DNA of 64,000 nucleotides from Actinacidiphila epipremni (GCF_012034175.1 NZ_JAATEJ010000010.1:163974-227973); one strand, 5' to 3'. Shown: positions 1-8,903, numbered from the stretch's first letter. Translations and numbers: made by a program. Notes: a model not told the origin generated them from the letters alone.

Positions 1-620
1 ACCCGCTGGTCCGGCACCTGGTCGCGCTGGTCGCCGACGGCATCATCGGTGACATCCGCACGGTCTCCGCGGACTTCGGCTTCGCCGGCGACTTCGCGCC
101 CACCCACCGCATGCGCGACCCCGGACAGGGCGGCGGCGCGCTGCTGGACCTCGGCGTCTACCCGGTCTCCTTCGCCCAACTGCTGCTGGGCGAGCCGGAC
201 AGCGTCGACGCGTGGGCGCATCTGACGCCCGAGCGCGTCGACGACACCACCGGGGTGCTGCTGGGCTGGAACAGCGGCGCGCTGGCCACCTTGACCTGCA
301 CCTTCGCCGCCGACACCGGCGCGCCGGCGGCGATCAGCGGCACGCGTGGCCGGATCGAGCTGCCCGAAGGCTTCTTCAACCCGGGGAAGTTCGTCGTCCA
401 CCGGCAGGGCGAGACCCCGCACACCGTGGAGTTCGCCGACGTCACCGACGACGGCCTGATCCGCGGCACGATGCGCTACGAGGCGATCGAGGTCAACCGC
501 TGTTTGCGCGAGGGGCTTACGCAGTCGCCGCTGGTGCCGCTGGAGGGCTCGCTGTCGGTGATGCGCACGCTGGACGCGATCCGCGGGCGCATCGGCGTGC
601 GCTACCCGGGCGTCGACTGA
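1..620 (+). CDS. Gfo/Idh/MocA family oxidoreductase, C-terminal part
   Basis: The reading frame is open from base 3 to the stop at 618-620, so the gene begins left of the window and the NAD(P)-binding Rossmann half is missing. What remains is the C-terminal alpha/beta dimerisation and substrate domain. It includes the family hallmark GGGALLDLGVYPV (just after the internal Met at 111), which normally lies near the sugar-binding site. The family oxidises or reduces sugars and inositols with NAD(P); the substrate cannot be told from this half. It runs convergent to the P450 gene at 687. Confidence is high for the family, low for substrate. Confidence 0.88.
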   Translation, partial: PLVRHLVALVADGIIGDIRTVSADFGFAGDFAPTHRMRDPGQGGGALLDLGVYPVSFAQLLLGEPDSVDAWAHLTPERVDDTTGVLLGWNSGALATLTCTFAADTGAPAAISGTRGRIELPEGFFNPGKFVVHRQGETPHTVEFADVTDDGLIRGTMRYEAIEVNRCLREGLTQSPLVPLEGSLSVMRTLDAIRGRIGVRYPGVD

Positions 621-627
621 CGCCGCG

Positions 628-674
628 GCCCGGGGAGTCGGCCCCTTCACCGCGCCGGCGGCCGGCTCCCGGGC
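628..674. terminator. Imperfect hairpin between convergent genes
   Basis: A GC-rich inverted repeat (left arm 628-643, right arm 660-674) lies between the oxidoreductase stop and the P450 stop. Pairing is imperfect and there is no T-run, so the terminator role is inferred mainly from position. Confidence 0.4.
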
Positions 675-686
675 CGGGCACGGCCG

Positions 687-1904
687 TCACCGCTCGTCCG
701 GCGGCGGCGGTGCCTTCGGCGCCCACGGCGTGAAGGTCACCGGCAGCGAGGTGAGCGCGCGGTGGAAGGGCCCGGGGCGCCAGCGCAACTGCTCGGCGGG
801 CACGGCCAGTTCCATGTCGCACAGCCGGCTGGTCAGCTCCTCGATCGCGGTGATCGCGATGAGCAGCGCCGGCTGCCGGGCCGGGCAGCTGTGCGGGCCC
901 GCGCCCCACGCCAGGTGCGCGCTCTCGCTCGCGCCCCACGCGTCGGTCTCGCCGCCGGGCTGCGAGGAGCCGTTGGCGGCGGCGTAGGAGACCAGCACCA
1001 ACTGGCCGGCGCGCAGGCCCACTCCGTGGAAGGTGGTGTCGTAGCGCACGTAGTAGCCGGTGGAGGTGGACTGCGGCGGGTTGCGCCACAGCACCTCGTT
1101 GATGGCCTCGTGCGCGGTCATGGCGCCGGCGTAGACCGAGCCGTCGTAGCGCGGGTCGGCGATCATGTGCTGGAGGGTGTTGGCGATCAGGTTGGTGGTG
1201 AAGTCGTGCCCGCCGCCGAAGGTGACACCGATCTGCCGAATCGTTTCCGCGTCGTCCAGCCCGGCCGGGTGCTGGAGGAAGTACGAGGTCAGGTCGCGGC
1301 GCGGCCGGGCCCGCCGCTCGGCGACCAGGGCGCCGATGACCTCGCCCAGCTCCTCGTAGCCGGTCTGCGCGTCGGCCCCGGAGCCGGACAGCGCCGCCAG
1401 CCGCGCCACCAGGCGCTCGCCGTCCGCCTCGGGCACCCCGAACCACAGGTTGAACACCCGCAAGGGGATCTGCAGCGCGTAGTCGGCGACGAGGTCGGCG
1501 CGCCCGGTGCCGGCGAAGCGGCCGATGAGGCGGGCGGCGACGTCGGAGACCTGGGTCTGGAGCAGGTGTGGGCCGAGCAGCGCCAGGCTGTCGCCGATGA
1601 CCCGGCGGTAGCGGGCGTGGGTGTCGCCGTCGGAGAAGGTCACGGCGGGCCGGTAGCCGAGCACCGAGCGCACCGGGCTGTCCTCGGGCACCGCGTCGGG
1701 CCAGGGCCGCGGGTCCTTGGAGAAGGTGTGGGTGTCGCGCAGCACGTCGAGCGCGGCCTCGTAGTCGGTGACCAGCACGGCCTCGACGCCGGGCGCGATC
1801 TCCACCCGGGTGAGCGGGCCGAGCCGGCGCAGCTCGCGGTAGCCGCGGGCGGGGTCGGCGGCGAAGTCCTCGCCGTACAGCGCGGGCAGGGTGCCGGCGG
1901 GCAT
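687..1904 (-). CDS. Conservon cytochrome P450 (CYP157-like, CvnE position)
   Basis: Last gene of a conservon, 405 residues. The ATG at 1904 overlaps the GTPase stop by one base (TGATG). The heme-thiolate loop is WGAGPHSCPA with Cys340. The I-helix oxygen-activation segment is GGGHDFTT (230-237). The K-helix reads E270-V-L-W273 where nearly all P450s have E-x-x-R. Loss of this arginine is a known property of the CYP157 family, whose members sit in Streptomyces conservons, so this is probably a CYP157 relative rather than a damaged gene. The substrate is unknown. In conservons the P450 is thought to act with the membrane kinase/GTPase complex; that role here is inference. Confidence 0.88.
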   Translation of the reverse strand: MPAGTLPALYGEDFAADPARGYRELRRLGPLTRVEIAPGVEAVLVTDYEAALDVLRDTHTFSKDPRPWPDAVPEDSPVRSVLGYRPAVTFSDGDTHARYRRVIGDSLALLGPHLLQTQVSDVAARLIGRFAGTGRADLVADYALQIPLRVFNLWFGVPEADGERLVARLAALSGSGADAQTGYEELGEVIGALVAERRARPRRDLTSYFLQHPAGLDDAETIRQIGVTFGGGHDFTTNLIANTLQHMIADPRYDGSVYAGAMTAHEAINEVLWRNPPQSTSTGYYVRYDTTFHGVGLRAGQLVLVSYAAANGSSQPGGETDAWGASESAHLAWGAGPHSCPARQPALLIAITAIEELTSRLCDMELAVPAEQLRWRPGPFHRALTSLPVTFTPWAPKAPPPPDER

Positions 1905-2539
1905 CAGTCGTCCTCCGGGAGGCGGGTCAGGACATGCTCGGCGAGGGCGATGAGGGTGCCGATGCTGTCCCGGCGGTTGCGGGCGTCGCACTGCACGAGC
2001 GGGGTCTGCGGGGCGAGGTCCAGGTGCTTGCGCAGCGTGTCGTCGCTGTGCGCGGGCGCGCCGGGGAAGCGGTTGACGGCCACCGCGTAGGGCAGGCCCT
2101 CCTCCTCGACCATGTCCATCACCGGGAAGGAGTCGGCCAGCCGCCGGGTGTCGGCCATCACCAGCGCGCCGAGCGCGCCGCGCGCGATGTCCTGCCACAG
2201 CGGGAAGAACCGCTCCTGGCCCGGGGTGCCGAACAGGTACAGCACCAGGTCGCCGGGCACGGTGAGCCGCCCGAAGTCGACCGCGACGGTGGTGGTGGCC
2301 TTCTCCGGCAGTCCCTTGAGGTCGTCGTGGCCGACGCTGGAGCGGGTCATCACCTCCTCGGTGTGCAGGGTGGGGATCTCCGACAGGGTGCGGATGAGGG
2401 TGGTCTTGCCGACGCCGAACGGGCCGGTGATGATCAGCTTCATCAGGGTCTGCCCGGTCGCGGGCAGATAGCGGACCTGGCCTGGCCGCGGTTCGGCGGC
2501 CGGGGCGGTCGCCGGTTCAGGGGAGGGCACGGAGTCCAA
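1904..2539 (-). CDS. cvnD: Conservon small GTPase (CvnD)
   Basis: 211-residue Ras-like GTPase of the bacterial conservon/MglA-related group. The P-loop is GPFGVGKT (39-46), switch II is FGTPGQERFF (from 103), and the G4 position is NRFPG (156-160), which departs from NKxD as is usual in this group. The chosen ATG at 2539 overlaps the end of the DUF742 gene by 23 bases; a shorter start before MKLIITGP is possible but would cut off the usual N-terminal tail. In characterised conservons CvnA, B, C and D form a membrane-associated complex likened to eukaryotic G-protein coupled systems. Confidence 0.93.
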   Translation of the reverse strand: MDSVPSPEPATAPAAEPRPGQVRYLPATGQTLMKLIITGPFGVGKTTLIRTLSEIPTLHTEEVMTRSSVGHDDLKGLPEKATTTVAVDFGRLTVPGDLVLYLFGTPGQERFFPLWQDIARGALGALVMADTRRLADSFPVMDMVEEEGLPYAVAVNRFPGAPAHSDDTLRKHLDLAPQTPLVQCDARNRRDSIGTLIALAEHVLTRLPEDD

Positions 2540-2930
2540 CGAGCAGCCTCTCGATGAGCGTTCGGTCGATCTCCTCGGCCTTGGGGACCGGGGACCGGGC
2601 GAGCAGGTGGCCGCCGCCGACCAGGTCGGCGGCCAGGAAGACGGTGGCGCTGACCGGCAGCCCGAGATGGGCCGCGCACTCCACGACGGTCAGTGCGCCC
2701 GGGCGCAGCAGCGTCCACAGCCTGCGGTGCTCGGGTCCGAAGTCCAGTTCCGGCGGCTGCTGGTCGGTGGCGACCAGCAGCGTCAGCCGGTCGAAGCCGG
2801 CCGTGCCGCGCGGGCGTTCCCGGCCACCGGTGGCCAGGTAGGCCGGTATCAGGCGGCGCCCCCGTCCGCCCGGCGGCCCGCCCTTGGGGGCAGCCGCCGC
2901 TCCTGAAGTGCCGGGCCGGCCTGCTGTCAT
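2517..2930 (-). CDS. cvnC: Conservon DUF742 protein (CvnC)
   Basis: 137 residues. It carries the DUF742 signature: a basic RRLIPAYLATGG segment, then a winged-helix-like core (residues 50-135). The disordered Gly/Pro-rich N-terminus is typical. The start at 2930 overlaps the CvnB stop in an ATGA arrangement, so the two are translationally coupled. The protein is a component of the kinase-GTPase complex; its molecular role is not established in the family. Confidence 0.92.
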   Translation of the reverse strand: MTAGRPGTSGAAAAPKGGPPGGRGRRLIPAYLATGGRERPRGTAGFDRLTLLVATDQQPPELDFGPEHRRLWTLLRPGALTVVECAAHLGLPVSATVFLAADLVGGGHLLARSPVPKAEEIDRTLIERLLVGLRALP

Positions 2931-3358
2931 GGCCGGCCGGCTGCGTCCGGCTCGCGGGCGGGTGCGCTCATCGCCCGGGCGAGGGCGGCGACCTGCACCT
3001 GCATCTGGTAGGCGATGTTGCCCAGTTGGGTGTCCGGGGCGGCGAACACCGCGAGCGAGGTGTTCTGCCCGGCGGGCACGACGATCGCGAAGCCCTGCTC
3101 GGACTCCACCACCGTCTGCTGCAGCCGCGGCGACTCGTCGTCGGTGAAGGCGGTGGTGAAGGCGCGGGCCGAGGCGTGCAGGGTGGCGGTCATCGCGGCC
3201 ACCCGTTCGGCGGCGGCGCGGTCGAGGCCGGGTGAGGAGCCCTCCAGCAGCCCGTCGCCGGTGGCGATCACGGCGTGCTGGACGCCCGGCAGTTCGAGCA
3301 GCGGCTCCAGGACCCAGGCCAGGTCCTGTGCCTGGGGCTGGGGTCGGCGGGTGGTCAT
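2927..3358 (-). CDS. cvnB: Conservon roadblock/LC7 protein (CvnB)
   Basis: 143 residues. It shows the Roadblock/LC7 fold pattern found next to prokaryotic small GTPases: VLEPLLELPGVQHAVIATGDGLL, a helix with AERVAAM, then a strand region EQGFAIVVPAG. Members are thought to regulate nucleotide exchange or hydrolysis on the partner GTPase (here CvnD). The ATG at 3358 overlaps the CvnA stop (ATGA) and its own stop overlaps the CvnC start, so A-B-C are tightly coupled. Confidence 0.93.
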   Translation of the reverse strand: MTTRRPQPQAQDLAWVLEPLLELPGVQHAVIATGDGLLEGSSPGLDRAAAERVAAMTATLHASARAFTTAFTDDESPRLQQTVVESEQGFAIVVPAGQNTSLAVFAAPDTQLGNIAYQMQVQVAALARAMSAPAREPDAAGRP

Positions 3359-4677
3359 GAACGGATGTCTCCTTGCTCGTCGCCGGTGGCGTTCCCGGCC
3401 GCGGTCCTGCCGCTGCGGGTGCCGTCCTGCAGTGCGCCCCACAGCGCGCCTGCCTGCTCTGGTGTGCGTGCCGCGGGCGCCGCCTCGGGCTGCGGCACCG
3501 CCGCGACCGGGCGGGCCGCGGCGGTCTTCGGGCTGCGGCGGCGGCGCGAGGGCAGCGGCACGGCCTCGGTCACCGGGGAGTCCTCCAGGGGTTCGGCCGG
3601 CCGCTGCGGGGCGGCGGTGTCGGCCGGCGCGGGCACCAGCACGGAAAGGGTGTGCTCCTCGTCGAGTACGGTCAGCAGCTCGGCCGGCACCCGCAGCATC
3701 GCGCGGACCCCGCCGTACGGCGAGGACTCGATGTGCACGGAGAAGCCGTACTGCTTGACCAGCCGGCCCACGACGGCGAAGCCGGCCTGCGGCGGGTTGC
3801 CGAGCTCGGTCAGCAGCAGCGTGTCGGGCCCGGCGAGCAGCCGCCGGGCGCGGGCCAGGGTCTCGTCGTCCATGCCGATACCGGCGTCGTCCACCACGAC
3901 CAGCGCGCCGCGCCCGCCGCTCTGCTGGATCGTGACCGGCACGGCGGTGTCGGGGTGGGAGTACGAGGTCGCGTTCGCCAGCAGCTCGGCGACCGCGATG
4001 GCCAGCGGCTCGGCGGCCCTGGCGACCACGCCGAGGCGCTGCTCGCGCAGGTGGTTGGCCATCTTGATACGCGCGTAGCCGGCGACCCGGGACTGCGCGC
4101 CGATCACGACCTCGGCGAGCGGCGAGTCGCTGCGGGCCAGGCCCGGCCACGCCTCGCACAGCACGGCGGTGGCCTGGATGCGGCGCAGCGCCAGCTCGTT
4201 GCGGAAGTCCAGCTCCAGCAGCCGCGGGTCGTCCAGCTCGTGCTGGAGGTCGTGCAGCACGCTCTGCGTCTGGTACAGCAGCGACTGCACCTTGGAGGTG
4301 GCGCCGCGCATCGCGGCCCGGGCCGCGGCGTCGACCCGGTCGCGCTCGCCCGCGGCGGCGTCGGTGGCCGACGACAGCACGTCCCGCATCGCCTTTGCCA
4401 GCTGGGCGTTGGCCGCCTGCGGGTGCAACAGGCCCGGTACGGGGGCGTGTTCGTGGGTCAGGGCGAGGACGGCGGCCGGGATGCGGTCGGCGGCGAGGTA
4501 GCGCAGCTCCTCGATGGCGACCTGGAGTTGCTCCTCGGCGTTCTTGGCCCTCACCTCCGCCGTCTGGACGGTGGTGCGGGCCATGCGCACCAGTTGGGCG
4601 TCCCGCACATGTCTGAGGCCGGACCAGATGCCGCCGATGGCGGCGGCCAGGAGTACAGCGATGAAAGCTATGAGCAC
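3355..4677 (-). CDS. cvnA: Conservon sensor histidine kinase-like protein (CvnA)
   Basis: 440 residues from a GTG at 4677. A single N-terminal membrane helix (2-20) is followed by a coiled coil (25-60), a helical region, and a GHKL ATPase domain. The domain has N-box ELLANATSYSHPD (231-243), G1 VDDAGIGMD (262-270) and G2 region PPQAGFAVVGRLVKQYG (295-311). The last 100 residues are Pro/Ala-rich and disordered. There is no sizeable extracytoplasmic sensor domain. It is the first gene of the conservon and the likely membrane anchor of the complex. No obvious partner response regulator is present. Confidence 0.92.
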   Translation of the reverse strand: MLIAFIAVLLAAAIGGIWSGLRHVRDAQLVRMARTTVQTAEVRAKNAEEQLQVAIEELRYLAADRIPAAVLALTHEHAPVPGLLHPQAANAQLAKAMRDVLSSATDAAAGERDRVDAAARAAMRGATSKVQSLLYQTQSVLHDLQHELDDPRLLELDFRNELALRRIQATAVLCEAWPGLARSDSPLAEVVIGAQSRVAGYARIKMANHLREQRLGVVARAAEPLAIAVAELLANATSYSHPDTAVPVTIQQSGGRGALVVVDDAGIGMDDETLARARRLLAGPDTLLLTELGNPPQAGFAVVGRLVKQYGFSVHIESSPYGGVRAMLRVPAELLTVLDEEHTLSVLVPAPADTAAPQRPAEPLEDSPVTEAVPLPSRRRRSPKTAAARPVAAVPQPEAAPAARTPEQAGALWGALQDGTRSGRTAAGNATGDEQGDIRS

Positions 4678-4835
4678 GACGCGATCCCACCCCGCAACAG
4701 TCTTGGAGCGTGATTATGCCGTGGCGAGTTCCCGCCACAAGGTTTGGCGGCAAAATTCGTTGCACTTTCGTGCGCTTCCGGAAGTCGGACGACGATTTCG
4801 GACGATCGGACGGCCTCCGTGCTGCCGACGGGTGG

Positions 4836-6266
4836 TCAGGGGGTGGACGTCCGGCGGTGGTTGTGTGAAGGCGCGGGCGCCGGGGTGCGGCCGAGGGGGT
4901 CGTCGAGCAGCGGGGCGAAGGCGCGTTCGGCGGCGCCGACCAGCGGGGCGCGGTAGCCGAGGGCCGAGCGGCGCAGCACGTAGGGGGCGCGGGCGCGGGC
5001 CAGGCCGGTGGAGGCGCCGTAGTGGGCGATGCGCTCGGCGGTGGCGTCGTGGATGTCCTGGAGCCCGCCGCCGAAGACGACCAGGCGCGGGCTGAGGACG
5101 ACCGCGAGGTTGCCCAGGCCGATCGCGAGCCAGCGGGCGGCGTCGTCCAGCGCGCGGGCGGCGCGCTCGTCGCCGGCCTCGGCGGCCTCGACGACGCCGG
5201 TGAGGGCGTGGTCGTACGGCACGGGGAGCCCGGCGGCCTCGATGATGACGTCGGTGCCGATCTCGGTCTCCCAGCAGCCGCGGGCCCCGCAGCGGCAGCG
5301 GCGGCCGTCCGGGTTGACGGTCATGTGGCCGATCTCGCCGGCGTATCCGCCCTGCCCTGGCACGGGCCGGCCGCCGCAGAACAGCCCGCCGCCGACGCCG
5401 ACGTTCGCCGAGAGGTAGACGAAGTCCCGGCAGCCGCGGGCCGCGCCCCGGCTGTACTCGCCGAGCGCGCCGAGGTCGGCGTCGTTGCCGACGGCGATTT
5501 CCAGCCGGTCCAGGGGCGCGGGGAGCCGCGCGCTCAGCGCCCGCGCGAACGGCGCGTCGGTCCAGTCGAGGTTCGGGGCGTACCGTACGAGGCCGTCCGC
5601 GCGGCGGACGAGGCCGGGGACGGCGACGCCGATGCCGGTGATCGGGGCGGGGTGCGCGGGAGCGCCCTCGGGGCCGGGAGGGGGCGCGGGGGCGTCGGCC
5701 CCGGGTCGTACGGGCGGGTCGACCTCGGGTCGTACGGGCGGGGCGGCGCCGGCGCGTACCGGCGGGTCGGCCTCCGGTCGTACGGGCTCGTCCGCCCCCG
5801 GGCGTACGGGTGCCGGCTCCGCTGCTCCGAGGGCCGGCGTGGCGACCGACGTGACGAGGGCGGCGATCCGGTCGACCGTGGCGTCGAAGGTCATCGGCTC
5901 GCCGGCTCCGGGCAGGGTACGGCGCTCCAGCACCTCGCCGCCGAGGCCCACCCGCTCGATCCGGATCCGCTCGACGCCGACCTCCAGCGCGAGGGCCTGC
6001 GCGCGGGCCGGCACCGGCAGCACAAGGGGCGAGGGCCGCCCGGCGGCGCGGTGGCTGCGCGGCGTCTCCTCGCGGACCAGCCCCGCCTCCGCGAGGGCCG
6101 CGACCAGCGCGCCGGTGGTGCTGCGGTTGAGCCCGGTGAGCCGGGTCAGCTCCGCGCGTGCGACGGCGCCGCCGAGGTGCACCCTGCGCAGCACCTGGCC
6201 GAGGTTGTGCTGCCGCACCTCCGCCTGCGGGCCCTGCCCGGGCGGGCGGTCCGTCGCCGGGGGCAT
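4836..6266 (-). CDS. ROK family transcriptional regulator with repeat insert
   Basis: 476 residues. An N-terminal winged helix (20-70: VRQHNLGQVLRRVHLGGAVARAEL pattern, Thr/Ser-rich recognition helix) precedes a ROK sugar-kinase-like domain. The ROK zinc motif CRCGARGCWE is at 324-333 and EIGHM at 311-315. Such proteins repress sugar genes and are released by a sugar ligand. Between the two domains (residues 153-192) is a 40-residue insert made of five copies of an 8-residue unit close to PVRPGADP, encoded by five 24-bp repeats. The gene stands alone, 158 bases upstream of the conservon in the same direction. The ligand is unknown. Confidence 0.9.
   Translation of the reverse strand: MPPATDRPPGQGPQAEVRQHNLGQVLRRVHLGGAVARAELTRLTGLNRSTTGALVAALAEAGLVREETPRSHRAAGRPSPLVLPVPARAQALALEVGVERIRIERVGLGGEVLERRTLPGAGEPMTFDATVDRIAALVTSVATPALGAAEPAPVRPGADEPVRPEADPPVRAGAAPPVRPEVDPPVRPGADAPAPPPGPEGAPAHPAPITGIGVAVPGLVRRADGLVRYAPNLDWTDAPFARALSARLPAPLDRLEIAVGNDADLGALGEYSRGAARGCRDFVYLSANVGVGGGLFCGGRPVPGQGGYAGEIGHMTVNPDGRRCRCGARGCWETEIGTDVIIEAAGLPVPYDHALTGVVEAAEAGDERAARALDDAARWLAIGLGNLAVVLSPRLVVFGGGLQDIHDATAERIAHYGASTGLARARAPYVLRRSALGYRAPLVGAAERAFAPLLDDPLGRTPAPAPSHNHRRTSTP
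5691..5810 (-). repeat. 24-bp tandem repeat inside the ROK gene, five copies
   Basis: Five in-frame 24-bp units, diverged from one another, each containing CGTACGGGC or a variant on the plus strand. They code for the Pro/Val/Arg/Ala linker between the DNA-binding and sugar-binding domains. The unit length is a multiple of three, so copy-number change would only alter linker length. Confidence 0.85.
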
Positions 6267-6300
6267 GGCGGCCTCCTCGTCCCGGGCCGGCGCAGCGCCG

Positions 6301-6804
6301 CTAGGGGGCGTCCTGCGCGGCGAATTCCGCCCAGGCCAGGGTGCCGGCCGGGCCCACGTGGCGGCCGTGCGCCTGGGAGAGGGCCTCGACGAGCGCGAGG
6401 CCGCGCCCGCCGTCGCCCGGGTCGCGCTCCCGGCGCGCCCCGCACGGGCCGCCGTCGGCGACCTCGACGCGCAGGATGCCGCACGGCAGCCGCGACAGGT
6501 GCAGGCAGACCTCGGGCAGCGCGTGGTTCAGGGCGTTGGTGACGAGCTCCGAGACGACCAGGACGACGTCGTCCGCGGTCGGCGCCGGCACCTGCCAGCC
6601 GTCCAGCACGCCCTGCGCGGCCGTGCGGGCCTGCCGGCCGGCCTCCGGGCGGTGCGGGAGCGGGAGGCACCCGGCGAAGCGGTGCGGGCCGCTCCCGCGC
6701 GGACCGGCGAGCCACGGGGTGCGGGGCAGGTCCAGGCCCGCCCGCTGCGGCCGGCGCGGCGGGTGGAATACCGGGAGGGCGGAGTCGGGGGTGATCATGC
6801 GCAT
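6301..6804 (-). CDS. ATP-binding protein, RsbW/SpoIIAB-like anti-sigma kinase family
   Basis: 167 residues. Compact GHKL ATPase of the HATPase_c_2 type, with N-box ELVTNALNHA, a G1 box weakened to DGGPCGARRERD, and GGRGLALVEALSQAHG as G2. Streptomyces have dozens of these single-domain serine kinase-like proteins; only a few are proven anti-sigma factors. The start at 6804 (MRMITPDS) is chosen; a second ATG lies at 6798. It precedes the ROK gene by 34 bases in the same direction and may be cotranscribed. The partner is unknown. Confidence 0.82.
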   Translation of the reverse strand: MRMITPDSALPVFHPPRRPQRAGLDLPRTPWLAGPRGSGPHRFAGCLPLPHRPEAGRQARTAAQGVLDGWQVPAPTADDVVLVVSELVTNALNHALPEVCLHLSRLPCGILRVEVADGGPCGARRERDPGDGGRGLALVEALSQAHGRHVGPAGTLAWAEFAAQDAP

Positions 6805-7190
6805 GTCGATACCGTCGATACCTGGGCGTCGGAGGGGTCCCGGCCGCCGGGCGGAGCCGGCAGACCTGGCGGGTGACGCGCCGTGCGTCGGAGCCGGTCG
6901 TCGTCGCCTCGTATGTACGTACACACGTACGCGCGTACGGGCGCGGTGCGGCACGGGCCGCGCATCGGGCCGGGCGGGCACACGCCACGTCGGCCGGCGG
7001 CCTATTTGTTGTCGATCACCACAATACGACTGTTCGGGGCAAATACCCCCCTTGGTCCGGAGAAGTTTTCCGCGCGCCCATATCCCGGCACTCCGCCGCA
7101 CCCACGGTGACCGCCAGGACCGGCTCCGTGGCCCTCCCCCGCCGCCCGCCGCCCGGCGCCCGGGGGAGGGCGTCCGGGGAGGGCGGCGGC
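6805..7190. other. Intergenic region with short repeats
   Basis: 386 bases without a convincing gene. It holds a direct repeat of GTCGATACC (6805-6822) just upstream of the ATPase gene and an alternating purine-pyrimidine tract rich in CGTAC/GTAC (about 6911-6943). A short AT-richer patch near 7005-7050 could hold a promoter. No function can be assigned. Confidence 0.5.
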
Positions 7191-8764
7191 TCAGCCGGTG
7201 AAGGTGTAGACCGGGGTCGTGTTCTGGTAGGTCTGCGTGCTCGGCTGGTAGTCGAAGAAGTACGTGAGCGTGTGCCCGGCGGGCACGGTGACGGGCAGCT
7301 CCCAGCGGCCGGCGGCGGCGTCGTAGGTCGCCATGTAGTTGAGCCGGCCACCGCCGTCGAGGGCGTAGTGGACGGCCACGAAGGTCTCGGTGCCGCCGTT
7401 CGGCCGGAACCAGACGGTGTCGTGGCCGCCGCTGCCGGCCGCCACGCCTTGCGTGTAGTCCCCCGAGCCGGGCGGCGTGGTCGGGGGCGTCGTCGGCGGT
7501 GTGGTCGGGGGCGTCGTGCCGCCGCCCGGGCAGTCCCCCGCCGTACCGCCGACGAAGACGCATTTGCGCAGCTCGTTCAGGAACGCGTCCCGGATCGCGG
7601 GGTTCGCCTGGATGCGGGCGTCGCCCCAGTAGCCGTTGCCGCACCCGGCCCCGCCCGCGGCGGCGCCGTCGGCGCACTGCCACTGCGTCTGCGCGTCCCA
7701 GTCGGTGTTGATGTAGGAGGCGATCCGGATGACGTCACGGTTCTGCTCGATCCAGCTCCAGTAGCCCGCGTACCACTCGCTCAGCACCGCGGCTGCGGTC
7801 GTGGCCTGCGGGCCCTTGCGCATGATGCAGCTCCTGCTCGGGCCGGACGTGGTGTAGCCCTGCGGGGACGCCTCGGCGATCATGACGGGCTTGCCGTGCG
7901 AGCGGGCGAAGTCCAGGACGCGGTTCTGCAGGGTGACGGGGTTGACGTCGTAGCTGCTGCACCCCCACTGGGTGGCCAGCGACCCGGCATTGTAGAAGTC
8001 GGACAGGCCCACGTAGTCGACGTAGGCGTCCCCCGGGTACCAGGGGTCCAGGTGGTCGGGGTCGGTGACCAGGTAGCCGTACTCGGGGTGGTCGGGCGAG
8101 GCGTCGAGCGGCCAGGCGGCGGACTACCACACGGTGGCGACTTTGGTGGCGCCGAGCGCGTCGATGCGGCCCTTGATGTACTGGAAGGCCTGCTTGTAGA
8201 AGTCGGCGTTGTAGCAGTTCCACGGGCCGTCGAACTCGTAGCCGATGCGCAGGAAGACCGCGCGGTCCCAGCTCTTGAACCGGTTGATCATCCGGTCGAC
8301 GTCGCCGCGGTACTGCGCGGTGAGCTGCGGGGTGATGTCGGCGTCGGCGCGGCCGATGATCGCGCGCAGCGGCTGGTTGCCGCAGCCCGCGGTGGCGTCG
8401 GACAGGTACAGGCCCACGCGAGGGCGGCGCCCGGGTACTGGTTCAGCGTCGTGGTGAAGTCGACCGTGCCGCTGCCCCAGTCGGCGGGCGAGAACATCCC
8501 GGCCAGCGGCGCCGGGCTGCCGCCTTCGACGAGGTTGGTGTAGAGCGTGACGCCGCCGGGCCGCGGGGCGTCCAGCGCCGCGTCGTCCAGGACCTGGCTG
8601 CGGTAGTCGGCGAGGGTGCCGGAGTCCTGGCCCATGACGGGCAGGATCTTCCCGTCGGCGGGCAGGTTGCGGGCGGTCGGTCCGACCCCTCGGCGGAAAG
8701 TTCCCACTCGCGGGTCGGAAACTATCTCGGTGTTTCCGATGCGGAACCGTAGAAGCCGAGGCAT
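7191..8764 (-). pseudogene. Secreted glycoside hydrolase (GH26-like) with C-terminal binding module, disrupted
   Basis: A TIM-barrel glycosidase is spread over two frames. The first part (QDSGTLADYRSQVL to NQYPGAALA) reads to about 8420. Restoring one base at 8418-8419 joins it to VGLYLSD and the barrel strand RIGYEFDGPW with the likely acid/base Glu. An in-frame TAG at 8124-8126, where a CAG would read TVWQSAAW, then interrupts it. The rest continues to IAEAS (likely nucleophile Glu), a Thr/Pro linker and an approximately 90-residue beta-sandwich binding module. No signal peptide precedes the mature sequence, so the 5' end also looks lost. The barrel family (GH26-like) is a judgement from motif spacing. 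Confidence 0.75.
8717..8737. promoter_or_regulatory. LacI-type operator candidate upstream of the disrupted hydrolase
   Basis: Perfect inverted repeat GGAAAC-N9-GTTTCC. Its left half GAAACTATC (8718-8726) is identical to the left half of the site at 10182-10199 in front of the ABC importer. This suggests the hydrolase belonged to the regulon of the LacI protein at 8950. Confidence 0.55.
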
Positions 8765-8867
8765 GCCGCGTCAATGGATCGGACCGGATCTCCCCCGCCC
8801 GGTCTCGACGCCCGATGTCGCGCACCCGAAACACCACCGGCGGGACGCCGCGTCCGGGCAGCACAAA

Positions 8868-8903
8868 GCCCCTGCCCGGAGCGGGATTCCGGCGGGCAGG
8901 GGC
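8868..8903 (-). terminator. Rho-independent terminator of the lacI-type gene
   Basis: An 11-bp perfect stem GCCCCTGCCCG (8868-8878) pairs with 8893-8903 and is followed on the minus strand by TTTGTG, about 45 bases after the regulator's stop. Confidence 0.7.

Noticed and set aside
687..4677. P450 as part of a natural-product gene cluster
   Set aside because: The neighbours are the four other conservon genes, with overlapping stops and starts; no biosynthetic enzymes are present.
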